Shown: piece by piece, positions 54,645-62,764 of the stretch
How positions within the stretch are numbered: position 1 is the stretch's first letter
Layout of the letters: every line of letters starts with the position of its first letter
Source: Vicinamibacterales bacterium
GTDB lineage: Bacteria > Acidobacteriota > Vicinamibacteria > Vicinamibacterales > 2-12-FULL-66-21
NCBI GenBank assembly: GCA_036496585.1
Contig: DASXLB010000033.1
Span: 65,014 to 129,013, forward strand
Direction: 5' to 3'
Length of the DNA stretch: 64,000 nt
Notes under the pieces: model-generated
What the model saw: the letters and a program-made list of their open reading frames with translations, nothing else
Database searches by the model: none
What the model was told of the DNA's origin: nothing
Made by a program: the position numbers and the translations under genes

Positions 54645-55526
54645 TCACCCCGCGCGCGTGCCGTCGGGGACGGGCCATTCCGGCTGCGCGAAGGCGGGCC
54701 GCAGCCCGTCGGCAAAGCCGATGTCGAACAGCATCCCTTCCGAGAGCTGTCCGCGGATCGTCCTGGGCGCGAGGTTGACGACGAACAGGCACTGGCGGCC
54801 GACGATGGCGTCGAGCGACGGCCGTTCGGTTCGGATACCGGCCACGATCGTGCGCTCGCGATCCGCGAACGCGACGGTGAGCACCGCCAGCCGGTCGGCG
54901 CCGGCCAGCGGCACGGCGTCCCGAATCGTCCCGGCACGGACGTCGAGCTGCTCCAGCACGACGTGGTCGATCGCCGGCTTGATCGGCGCCGCCGGGAACG
55001 CGCGCGCCGCGCCGCCGGGCTCGTGGCCGGCGAGGATCCGCTCGACTTGCGCGAGGTGATTGCGATCGTGCCCCGCGTAGAGCGACAGCATGTGCGCGAT
55101 GCTCTCTTCGCCGCGTTCGGCGTGCACGCCGAAACGGCAGAGCTCTTCGCCGGTGAGTCGCCGCACGAGCAGCAGATTGGCGCCGCGCAACGCGGCAAAG
55201 AGCGACAGCGAGGCAAACGCGTCGCTCGACGCGGCCTGCTGGGAATCGACCCACGCATTCTGATCAAACGCCTGAATCGGCCCGCCGGCCGCTGACAGAA
55301 TCTGGCGGAGACGGAACGCGAACACGATCTCGCTGTCGGCGAGGTGCGACACGATCTCGGCGATCGACCAGCGGTCGGCAGACGGCCGGCGCTGCAATTC
55401 CGTCGTCGAGCGGCCGGCGATCAAATGGCCGATGGCCGAGGCGGTCGACGCCATGATGTCGAGCGGCTCGGCGCCCACCGCGAGCGCGAGCAGGCGGGCC
55501 GTGTACTCGGCAAACGTTTCACGCAT
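54645..55526 (-). CDS. DinB-family domain fused to CsaA-type tRNA-binding domain
   Basis: 293 residues with two domains. Residues 1-175 are a DinB four-helix bundle with the metal triad H61 (SHLADSEI), H153 and H157 (GHDRNH). Residues 186-272 are an OB-fold of the CsaA/Trbp111 type: LEQLDVRAGTIRDAVPL, then AIVGRQCLFVVNLAPRTIRG and LSEGMLF are the conserved core. Both domains look complete. No frameshift joins them. ATG 55526 overlaps the upstream DinB gene by eight bases. The combined function is unknown; DinB proteins are often thiol transferases or metal-dependent hydrolases, while CsaA-like domains bind tRNA or act as chaperones. Confidence 0.88.
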   Translation of the reverse strand: MRETFAEYTARLLALAVGAEPLDIMASTASAIGHLIAGRSTTELQRRPSADRWSIAEIVSHLADSEIVFAFRLRQILSAAGGPIQAFDQNAWVDSQQAASSDAFASLSLFAALRGANLLLVRRLTGEELCRFGVHAERGEESIAHMLSLYAGHDRNHLAQVERILAGHEPGGAARAFPAAPIKPAIDHVVLEQLDVRAGTIRDAVPLAGADRLAVLTVAFADRERTIVAGIRTERPSLDAIVGRQCLFVVNLAPRTIRGQLSEGMLFDIGFADGLRPAFAQPEWPVPDGTRAG

Positions 55527-56064
55527 CGGGATGCCAGTCCTGCAGCAGGCTGAAATAGCGCGTCCACGGACCGACGTGGCGGCCGAAGGCGCGCGTCAGG
55601 ATGCGCCCGACCTGCGACACGTGCGCCATGTCGTGCGCCGCCCACGTCGCGAGCAGCTGCCCGAGCGTCACCGTGCCGAACTCGGGATGCTCGCCGGTCA
55701 TGCGCAGGTGCGGCGCCGTCAGCGCGAGGCGATCGAGCGTGTCGACGTTGGCGCGCCGCAGCTGGCCGAACTCGCCGACCAGCGCCTCGGCGTCCCAGCC
55801 GCGGTACCGCTCGAAGCCGGCTTCCCGATCGAACGGCGGAAAACGCCCGCCGCCGGCGAGAATGCGCTCGACGCGCGGCGGCCAGTCGGTGATCTCGGCG
55901 TCGGCGAGATGCGCGAGCACCTCGACCGCGGTCCAGGCCCCCGAACGCTCGCGCCACTCGAGCGCGGCGCGCGGCGCGCCGGCCACCAGCCCTTCGATCA
56001 CGCGCGGGGCCTGCAGCAGGCTGCCGCGCACGTCCTGGATCGTCAGATGGGTCATCGTCGTCAT
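55519..56064 (-). CDS. DinB family protein
   Basis: 181-residue DinB-type bundle. Metal ligands are H52 (AHLADAEI), H144 and H148 (AAHDMAHVSQV), placed as in YfiT/DinB enzymes. It may be a thiol-dependent transferase, but no substrate can be inferred. ATG 56064 overlaps the stop of the ADOP gene by four bases and its own stop overlaps the DinB-CsaA start by eight, so three genes form one tightly coupled operon. Confidence 0.9.
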   Translation of the reverse strand: MTTMTHLTIQDVRGSLLQAPRVIEGLVAGAPRAALEWRERSGAWTAVEVLAHLADAEITDWPPRVERILAGGGRFPPFDREAGFERYRGWDAEALVGEFGQLRRANVDTLDRLALTAPHLRMTGEHPEFGTVTLGQLLATWAAHDMAHVSQVGRILTRAFGRHVGPWTRYFSLLQDWHPDA

Positions 56065-58478
56065 TGTGTGCTCAGAGCCTCGCTCGGCTCGACGCGCCGG
56101 ATCGGCAGCGCCGCGATGATTGCCGCCGCCACACCGGCGACGGCGAGGACCCCGCCGGCAGCCGCGAACGGCCCGACGGCGATCGGATCGACCTCGAAGA
56201 GCACCGTACGCAGCGCCGGCGCGGCGGCGGCGGCACCGGCCAGGCCGATCGCCAGCCCGGCCAGGATCGGCCGCGCCGCGTCGGCGACGAGCAGACGCAG
56301 GTTGTCACGTCCCGCGGCGCCAAGCGCCGCGCGGATCGCCATCTCGCGCCGCCGCATCGCCACGCTGAACGACGTCACCGCGTAGACACCGGCGGCGGCG
56401 AGCGCCAGCCCGATCGCCGCGAAGGCGCCGACGATCTGCAGATTGAGCCGGCGGGGCGCCAGCGCCGCCGCGAACGCATCATCCATCGATTGGATCGCCG
56501 AGGCCGGCACGTCGGGATCGACGGCCTTCAGCGCGCGGCGGAACGGATCGCGCAGCACGGCCGGGTCGCCGCTCGTCCGCACGCCCCAGTACATGTTGTT
56601 GGCCAGCCACTGCACGGTCGCGTCGGGCACCTGCGGGATCGGCACGTAGACATCGGGCGTCACCTCGGCGTCGAAGCCGTAGTGCTTGACGTCGCCGACG
56701 ACGCCGACGATGCGCGCGTGGCGCGGCGGATCGGTATCGGCGACCGCGAGGTCGGCGCCGATCGCCGCCGCTTCTGTCCAGTAGCGTGTCGCCAGCGTCC
56801 GGCTGATCAGCACCACCGCCTCGCTCGCTGCCAGGTCATGATCGTCGAACGATCGTCCCGCAATCAGCGGCAGCCCGAAGGTCCGAATATAGGTTGGACT
56901 GATCATCCGGTACTGCGCCTGGCCGCGCTCGGCGGGCGGCGGTGCGGGCCGATCGCCCGGCCAGACGTCGGCGGTCGCGTGGTAGCCGTTGAGCGGCACG
57001 ACGTTCACGGCGGCGGCGTCCTCGACGCCGGGAATGGCGAGCAGGCGCGGCCGCAGATCCTCGACGAAGCGCGCCGCCTGGCGGGTGTGCGGATATCGTC
57101 CACGCGGCAGCGCCAGCCGCGCGGTCAGGAGGCCCTCACTGCGCACGCCGGGATCGACGCGCTGCAGGCGGGCGACGCTGCGCGCCAGGACCACCGCCGT
57201 CACGATCAGCATCGACGCGACGGCGACTTCGGCGGCGACGAGCGCGGCCCGCAGCCGGCGGTTCGCCGGCGACGCGGCGCGGGCGCTGCGCAGCGAGGTG
57301 CCGCGGCCCAGGCGCACGGCCGGCAGGACGCCGGCGGCGAGCGCGGTCAGCAACACGAGCGCCAGCGTCGCCGCGATCGTCCGCGGCGCCAGCGCCGACG
57401 GCGGCACCAGCGCCAGCAGGTCGGCCGGCGCCAGCCGGGCCAGCAGACGCACGGCGGCGCCGTGCAGCAGCAGGCCGCCGGCACCGCCGCCCGCCGCCAC
57501 GATCAGTGTCTCGATCGCGATCTGCCGCACGCATCGCAGCCGCGAGGCGCCCAGCGCGGCGCGCACGGCGAACTCGTGCTCGCGGCGGAGCGCCGACGCC
57601 AGGAAGAGGTTCGCGGCGTTCGCGCCTGCCACCAGCAGGACCAGCACGACCGCGGCCTGGAGCAGAAGGAGCACGGGCCGCTGCCCCGCAGTCAGGGCCT
57701 GCTGCCACGGCTGCACGAGGGTGCCGGCATGGGTCGCGTTGGTCGCCGGATACGCGGCGCGCAGCTGCACCATGATCGCATCGAGATCGGAGCGCGCCTG
57801 CGCGACGGTGACGCCGGGACGCAGCCGCGCCACCGCGCGCAGGAAGCCGGCGTCACGCGTCGCACGCCGTGGATCGGTGTCCATCGCGAACGGCGCCACG
57901 AGCTCGGCGTCGCGCACCGGCGTCACGAAGGCGGCCGGCAGCACGCCAACGACCGTATAGGCGTCGCCGTTGAGCACCAGGGTGGCGCCGAGCGCGGAGG
58001 CGCTCGCGCCGAAGCGGCGCACCCAGAAACCATGCGTCAGTACCACGACGCGGACGCCCGCCCCACGCTCGTCGTCGGGACCGAGCGCGCGTCCGAGCGC
58101 CATCCGCGCTCCGGTGATCGCGAAAAATGACGACGACGTCCGCATCCCCTGCAGCCGCTCGGCGTCGCCGCCGGTGAGGTTGGCGCTCCATTGAAACGCC
58201 GCCGCCATCCGGTCGAACGAGCGGTTGCCGTCCCGCAGATCGCGGTAGTCGGCGATCGACAGCGGCTCGCGGGCCGAGTCGGGACGCGTTTGATCGACCG
58301 TCACCAGCCGCGCCGCGTCGGGAAACGGCAGCGGGCTGAGGATGACGGCGTCGACGAGCGCGAACACCGCAGTGTTGGCGCCGATGGCGACCGCGAGGAT
58401 CGCGGCGATCGAAACGGCGAGCGGGAGCTGCGCCGCGAGCGCGCGGCAGGCGTAGCGGAGGTCGGCGAGGATGGTCAC
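56061..58478 (-). CDS. ADOP-type ABC permease
   Basis: 805-residue ADOP permease without prefix domain: LPLAVSIAAILAVAIGANTAVFALV at the first helix, LVAGANAANLFLASALRREHEFAVRAALGASRLRCVRQI in the first FtsX unit and RRREMAIRAALGAAGRDNLRLLV in the second; it ends EPSEALSTQ. It is the only ADOP of the window outside the 41-52 kb block and heads the operon with two DinB genes, so the permease may handle a product or substrate of those enzymes (inference). Confidence 0.92.
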   Translation of the reverse strand: MTILADLRYACRALAAQLPLAVSIAAILAVAIGANTAVFALVDAVILSPLPFPDAARLVTVDQTRPDSAREPLSIADYRDLRDGNRSFDRMAAAFQWSANLTGGDAERLQGMRTSSSFFAITGARMALGRALGPDDERGAGVRVVVLTHGFWVRRFGASASALGATLVLNGDAYTVVGVLPAAFVTPVRDAELVAPFAMDTDPRRATRDAGFLRAVARLRPGVTVAQARSDLDAIMVQLRAAYPATNATHAGTLVQPWQQALTAGQRPVLLLLQAAVVLVLLVAGANAANLFLASALRREHEFAVRAALGASRLRCVRQIAIETLIVAAGGGAGGLLLHGAAVRLLARLAPADLLALVPPSALAPRTIAATLALVLLTALAAGVLPAVRLGRGTSLRSARAASPANRRLRAALVAAEVAVASMLIVTAVVLARSVARLQRVDPGVRSEGLLTARLALPRGRYPHTRQAARFVEDLRPRLLAIPGVEDAAAVNVVPLNGYHATADVWPGDRPAPPPAERGQAQYRMISPTYIRTFGLPLIAGRSFDDHDLAASEAVVLISRTLATRYWTEAAAIGADLAVADTDPPRHARIVGVVGDVKHYGFDAEVTPDVYVPIPQVPDATVQWLANNMYWGVRTSGDPAVLRDPFRRALKAVDPDVPASAIQSMDDAFAAALAPRRLNLQIVGAFAAIGLALAAAGVYAVTSFSVAMRRREMAIRAALGAAGRDNLRLLVADAARPILAGLAIGLAGAAAAAPALRTVLFEVDPIAVGPFAAAGGVLAVAGVAAAIIAALPIRRVEPSEALSTQ

Positions 58479-58546
58479 GCGGTCAGGCTATCGCCCCGCC
58501 GCGTGCCACTCCAGCGAATCGTTGTCCTGCGATCGATGAACGCCGC

Positions 58547-59494
58547 TCATGCGAGGCGATCGCGCCGCAGCCCGAACGGCGCCGGCGGCCGCCCGCTCCG
58601 CGCCGGCAGCGCGCGCGCCGCGAGCAGGTCGAGGAAGTCGACGATGTAAGGGGGATCCGGTACTGCGGCGAGCGTCGCCGCCACCCAGTGCCGCCGCATG
58701 CCGCGCCGCGTCAGCGACAGGGGCACGACGCCGCCCGACGCGATCGCCCGCTCGGCCGACCAGCGCGGCAGGATGCCGACGCCGGTGCCGGCCCGCGCCA
58801 GCTCGATCATCGCTTCGGTGAGCATGATGAACGAGACGCGCGCCGGCGTCAGCCCGGCAGGCCGCAGCAGGCGGCGCAGCACGAAGCTCTCCTCCGGCAC
58901 GCTGCTGTAGAGCAGCAGGTGCTGCCGCGCCAGATCCTGCGGGTCGAGCCAGCGCCGCCTGGCGAGCGCATCGCTCTTGGCGACGATCGCCACCATCTCG
59001 TCGGCGAAGAGCGGCCGCAGCCGCAGATGGGTGTCCTTGCGCGGGTCGATCAGGATCGCCAGATCGACGCGGCCGTCAAGAAGCGCGCGCCTCGGCTGCT
59101 CGGTGGCGTCGGCGGCCACGTGCACGTCGACGCGCGGATGCTTGCGCCGGAAGGACGTCAGCAGCGGCGCCAGCCAGTGGTAGCCGGTGTTGCACTCGGT
59201 GCAGACGCGGATGCTGCCGTCGGTGTGGCCGGCGAGCCGCTGCAGGTCGGCTTCCGCACGGGTCAGCTCCGGCAGGACACGCTGCGCGGTGTCGAGCACC
59301 CGCCGTCCGGCCGCGGTCAGGACCAGGCGGCGGCCGAGACGGATGAAGAAGGGGGTGCCGAGGCGCGATTCAATGTCGCGGAGCTGGTGGCTGAGCGCCG
59401 ATTGCGTGAGGCACAGGCGCTCGGCGGCGGCGGTCATGCTGCCGGCACCGGCGATCTCGGCGACAAGCCGCAGGTGCCGGACCTCGAGGTCCAC
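58547..59494 (-). CDS. LysR-family transcription regulator
   Basis: 315-residue regulator: helix-turn-helix in SMTAAAERLCLTQSALSHQL (about 19-38), linker helix, and a periplasmic-binding-protein-like effector domain from about 92. IRVCTECNTGYHWLAPLL resembles MetR-like members. A palindromic T-N11-A motif lies 13 bp upstream of the ATG (59507-59525), a probable autoregulatory site. Nearby candidate targets are the DUF4412 protein and the MFS/isomerase genes upstream, all on the same strand. Confidence 0.92.
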   Translation of the reverse strand: MDLEVRHLRLVAEIAGAGSMTAAAERLCLTQSALSHQLRDIESRLGTPFFIRLGRRLVLTAAGRRVLDTAQRVLPELTRAEADLQRLAGHTDGSIRVCTECNTGYHWLAPLLTSFRRKHPRVDVHVAADATEQPRRALLDGRVDLAILIDPRKDTHLRLRPLFADEMVAIVAKSDALARRRWLDPQDLARQHLLLYSSVPEESFVLRRLLRPAGLTPARVSFIMLTEAMIELARAGTGVGILPRWSAERAIASGGVVPLSLTRRGMRRHWVAATLAAVPDPPYIVDFLDLLAARALPARSGRPPAPFGLRRDRLA

Positions 59495-59506
59495 GGCCGC
59501 ATCCTA

Positions 59507-59525
59507 CCATGAGCCCTACTCATGG
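59507..59525. promoter_or_regulatory. LysR-type palindrome (T-N11-A)
   Basis: CCATGAG-CCCTA-CTCATGG is a perfect seven-base inverted repeat containing TGAG-N5-CTCA, the LysR T-N11-A pattern. A third half-site ATGAGT lies at 59541-59546. It sits between the DUF4412 stop and the lysR start. Confidence 0.55.
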
Positions 59526-59549
59526 ACTCGGACAAGACCGATGAGTCGT

Positions 59550-60404
59550 CTACTGCCGGCCGCGCCGCCCCATCCGTCCCAACGGCGAGTCCGTCTTCTG
59601 GTATCCCGCCGGCGCCTGGAAGGTGGCGTCGGTGAACGACTGGCGGCGGACGTCGCTCAGTTCATAGGTCGCGGACGCCTGGCCGCCGGCATAAGTGATC
59701 GTGCGCACTGGCACGCCGCTGAAGCCCTGCTCTTCCGGCGTGCCGATGTGAAACAGCTCCGACGCGCTCACGGCCTGCGTCATGCCGGGCGGCATCATCT
59801 TCTGGAAGAAGGCGGCCATGTCTTTCGATACGGCGAAGTCGGCGATCGTGAAGCCGAGGGCCTTCGGATCGACCGTGCACAGATCCTGCACCTTCTGGCC
59901 GTCCTTGGTGCCTTCGTAGTTGTCGCACGTCCACTTACCGACCGTGTCGGTGCCGGTCTTGCGGTAGACCGTCTTCGACGTCGACGCGGCGCCGGCCATC
60001 GCCCGTCCGGCCGCGCCGGCGCGGCCCATCAGCGCCTCCATCTGCGCCCGCTGCTCGGGTGTCATGTTCTTCGCCGCGGCCTGCATCTGCGCCATCGCCG
60101 AGGACATCTGCTGGCTGATCGCGTCGACGTCGGCCTGGGTGATCTCGCTGTAAGTCTTGTGGTCGTTGTCGATGATCGTCATGACCTGGCGTCCACCGTC
60201 GAAGACCATCGACTGCGACGCGCCGCCGGGACCGGCGATCTCGGCGCGCATCCGGTGCTGCTCGATCTGGATCTGGTTCGTCTTCGCCTCGCCGCCGGCT
60301 CTGATCACTTTCTGGACGATCAGCACGCCGTCGGCTGCCCAGGCGGGTAGCGCCACTGCGCAGACGACGCCCGCCAGGCACACGGTTCTCACCAGCGATC
60401 TCAT
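59550..60404 (-). CDS. Exported DUF4412 domain protein
   Basis: 284-residue protein. Signal peptide MRSLVRTVCLAGVVCAVALP, cut near AWAADG. The domain opens GVLIVQKVIRAGGEAKTNQIQIEQHRMRAEIAG and includes MVFDGGRQVMTIIDNDHKTYSEIT, typical of DUF4412, a beta-rich LolA-like exported domain. A Met/Gln/Ala helix (about 100-140) is inserted. The tail is Gly/Arg-rich. ATG 60404 has AGGAGG at good spacing. A lipoprotein-carrier-like role is possible but not shown. Confidence 0.82.
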   Translation of the reverse strand: MRSLVRTVCLAGVVCAVALPAWAADGVLIVQKVIRAGGEAKTNQIQIEQHRMRAEIAGPGGASQSMVFDGGRQVMTIIDNDHKTYSEITQADVDAISQQMSSAMAQMQAAAKNMTPEQRAQMEALMGRAGAAGRAMAGAASTSKTVYRKTGTDTVGKWTCDNYEGTKDGQKVQDLCTVDPKALGFTIADFAVSKDMAAFFQKMMPPGMTQAVSASELFHIGTPEEQGFSGVPVRTITYAGGQASATYELSDVRRQSFTDATFQAPAGYQKTDSPLGRMGRRGRQ

Positions 60405-60565
60405 GACGCCTCCTGAAGATACCGCGCCATTATGGCATCGGTTGCCGTCATCGGGCGCGGAGAGTCGAAGGTGTCTCATGAGTGTCGGTTGCAATCGCCG
60501 CGAGCGAGCGCAGCGAGTGAGCCACGCGAACGGAGCGCGGCGCGCGAGAGAGCGTGTACGGGAGT

Positions 60566-60586
60566 CCGAGGGGCGAAGCCCCTCGG
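60566..60586. terminator. Nine-pair hairpin downstream of the MFS gene
   Basis: CCGAGGGGC and GCCCCTCGG flank a three-base loop just after the MFS stop. There is no T run. The preceding 60 bp are rich in GCGAGCG/CGAGTGAG-like short repeats. Probably a 3' hairpin or a repetitive element rather than a strong intrinsic terminator. Confidence 0.4.
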
Positions 60587-60592
60587 GTGAGA

Positions 60593-61909
60593 CTAGAGGA
60601 CCGTGTCCTTCGTCTCGTGCGTCATCAGCAGCCCGACGAGCGTCAGCGCCGCCATGCCGGTCAGGTAGTACCCGACGTACTGAAGCCCATAGCTCCTGGC
60701 GAGCCAGGTGGCAGCGTAGGGGGCGAGCGAGGCCCCGAGAATACCGGCGAGGTTGAACGTCAGCGAACTGCCGGTGTAGCGGACGGCGGTCGGGAAGAGC
60801 TCCGAGAGCGCCGTGCCGAGCGGTCCATAGGTGAGACCCATCAGCGCGAGCCCGACCGCCATGGCCAGCATGACGCCGCCGGTACCGGCCTGCAGCCAGG
60901 GCGCAAGCGCGAACCCGAAGGCGCCGATCGCAACGGTGACGGCAACCAGGGTGCTGCGCCGGCCGGCACGATCGGCGACCACCGCCGAGAGCGGAATGGT
61001 CAGCGCGAAGAATAGAATCCCGAACAACTGGATCCACAGGAACTGCTGGCGGGTGAACCCGAGCACGCTCGTGCCCCAATTGAGCGCGAACACCGTCATC
61101 AGATAGAACAGGACGAAGGTCGCGACCGACATCAACGTGCCGCGGACGAGCGCGCCGGAATGCCTGGTGATCACCGCGCCGATCGGCAGCGCAACGCGTT
61201 CGCGGCGCTCGATCGCCTCGCGGAACACCGGCGTCTCGTGGATGCGCAGCCGTACGTAGAGGCCGACGATGACGAGCGCGGCGCTGGCGAGGAACGGAAT
61301 GCGCCAGGCGAAGCGAAAGAACTGGTCGTTGGTGAAGAGCGTCGAGATCACGAGGAAGACGCTGGCGGAGCAGGTGAAGCCGACCGGCGCGCCGAGCTGC
61401 GGGAACATGCCGTACCAGGCACGCCGGCCGGGTGGCGCGTTCTCGATGGCCAGGAGCACGGCGCCTCCCCATTCGCCGCCAAGGCCGAGCCCTTGTCCGA
61501 ACCGGCACAGCGCCAGCAGCACCGGCGCGGCGACGCCGACGCTCGCGTAGGTCGGCAGCAGGCCGATGCTCACGGTGGAAATCCCCATCGTCAGCAGCGC
61601 GGCCACCAGCGTCGTTTTGCGCCCGACCCGATCCCCGAAATGGCCGAACACCGCCGATCCAATCGGCCTGGCGAAGAATGCGATGGCGAACGTGGCGAGC
61701 GACGCGAGCGTCGCGGCAGTCGGATCGGTCGCGGGAAAGAAGAGCCGAGGGAATACGAGGACCGCGGCGGTTGCGTAGATGTAGAAATCGAAGAACTCGA
61801 TCGCGGTGCCGATCAGACTGGCGAACAGGACCTGGCGCGGCGAGTTGACGATCGGATGCGCGCCAACGTCCCTGGGGTCATCGCGGTGATTGTGGCCCGC
61901 GCCGATCAC
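60593..61909 (-). CDS. MFS transporter, metabolite:H+ symporter (MHS) family
   Basis: 438-residue transporter, 12 helices. Signatures: ASLIGTAIEFFDFYIYATAAVLVF in TM1, FFARPIGSAVFGHFGDRVGRKTTLV, and CRFGQGLGLGGEWGGAVLLAIENAP, the hallmark of MHS-type carriers of dicarboxylates, proline-betaine or aromatic acids. GHFGDRVGRK and the second-half VVADRAGRRS give the two MFS A-motifs. The start overlaps the isomerase-like gene stop by four bases (ATGA), so they are co-translated. Confidence 0.92.
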   Translation of the reverse strand: MIGAGHNHRDDPRDVGAHPIVNSPRQVLFASLIGTAIEFFDFYIYATAAVLVFPRLFFPATDPTAATLASLATFAIAFFARPIGSAVFGHFGDRVGRKTTLVAALLTMGISTVSIGLLPTYASVGVAAPVLLALCRFGQGLGLGGEWGGAVLLAIENAPPGRRAWYGMFPQLGAPVGFTCSASVFLVISTLFTNDQFFRFAWRIPFLASAALVIVGLYVRLRIHETPVFREAIERRERVALPIGAVITRHSGALVRGTLMSVATFVLFYLMTVFALNWGTSVLGFTRQQFLWIQLFGILFFALTIPLSAVVADRAGRRSTLVAVTVAIGAFGFALAPWLQAGTGGVMLAMAVGLALMGLTYGPLGTALSELFPTAVRYTGSSLTFNLAGILGASLAPYAATWLARSYGLQYVGYYLTGMAALTLVGLLMTHETKDTVL

Positions 61910-62736
61910 TCGAACGCCCTGCGCAACAGCGCGACGGTGACGGGCCCTTGCGCCGCCAGGTCGGTCGTCGATCCCTCCATGCTGATCCGCTTGTCATAGC
62001 CGATGGCCTTCAGGTTCGCGAAGAACGGCGCGTAGTCGAACTCGCTCCACGTCTGTGGGAAGACGCGTCCGTTCGGGTTGGCGACGTGCAGATGGCGCAG
62101 GTGGTCCTTCGCCTTGAGCACCACAGCCGGATCCTCGTGCTCGCTCGCCAGGTGGTAGAAGTCGATCATCAGCTGGAAGTTGGGATGGTTCACGGCCTTG
62201 ACGAGCTCGAGCCCCTCCGCGGCGGTGTTGACGATGTTGGTTTCCTGCCTGCGCAGCGGCTCGATCGTGACGGTGATCCGGTAGCGGCTGGCGGCGTCGG
62301 CCGCGCGGCGGCTGAAGTCGACGAGCTGCGTCCACGCCTTGTCGCGGTCGAAGCCGTCGGGCACGCGGCGGGCGCCGCCGCTGCCGAACACCAGCACCTC
62401 CACGCCCAGCCGCGACAGGCGCGTCATCACCTTGCTCACGTGCGCGGTCTGTTGTTCGAGATTGATGTCGGGGCCGACGACCTTGATCGTCTGCGGGACG
62501 AAGAGGTTCGCCGTCGGCGTCGCGATGCCGGCCTGCTTCAGGTGCGCGGCCGCCGCGTCGAAATCGGCGTCGCTCAGCGCGGCCACCTCCGTCGCCGACA
62601 CCTCGACGTAGTCGAACCCGGCCGTCTTGGCGGCGTCGGCATTCCCGAGCGACGTGCAGTAGCCGACCTGCACGTTCGTCGCCGGCATGGCCACCACCGC
62701 CGCGGCTATGAGCGCTGCTACTGCGGCGAATCGCAT
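61906..62736 (-). CDS. Exported sugar phosphate isomerase/epimerase-like TIM barrel
   Basis: 276-residue protein of the xylose-isomerase-like TIM-barrel superfamily (AP_endonuc_2). It carries a signal peptide (MRFAAVAALIAAAVVAMPAT), unlike cytoplasmic isomerases. Metal-site residues occur in TIEPLRRQETN (Glu), MIDFYHLASE (Asp, His) and HLHVANPNGR (His), then ISMEGSTTD (Glu). Related exported barrels act on keto-sugars or inositol derivatives; a link to the DUF1080/Gfo/Idh/MocA pathway is an inference. It is coupled to an MHS transporter gene. Confidence 0.85.
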   Translation of the reverse strand: MRFAAVAALIAAAVVAMPATNVQVGYCTSLGNADAAKTAGFDYVEVSATEVAALSDADFDAAAAHLKQAGIATPTANLFVPQTIKVVGPDINLEQQTAHVSKVMTRLSRLGVEVLVFGSGGARRVPDGFDRDKAWTQLVDFSRRAADAASRYRITVTIEPLRRQETNIVNTAAEGLELVKAVNHPNFQLMIDFYHLASEHEDPAVVLKAKDHLRHLHVANPNGRVFPQTWSEFDYAPFFANLKAIGYDKRISMEGSTTDLAAQGPVTVALLRRAFE

Positions 62737-62764
62737 CGCGGCGCATTATACGGGCTGGGCGCCG

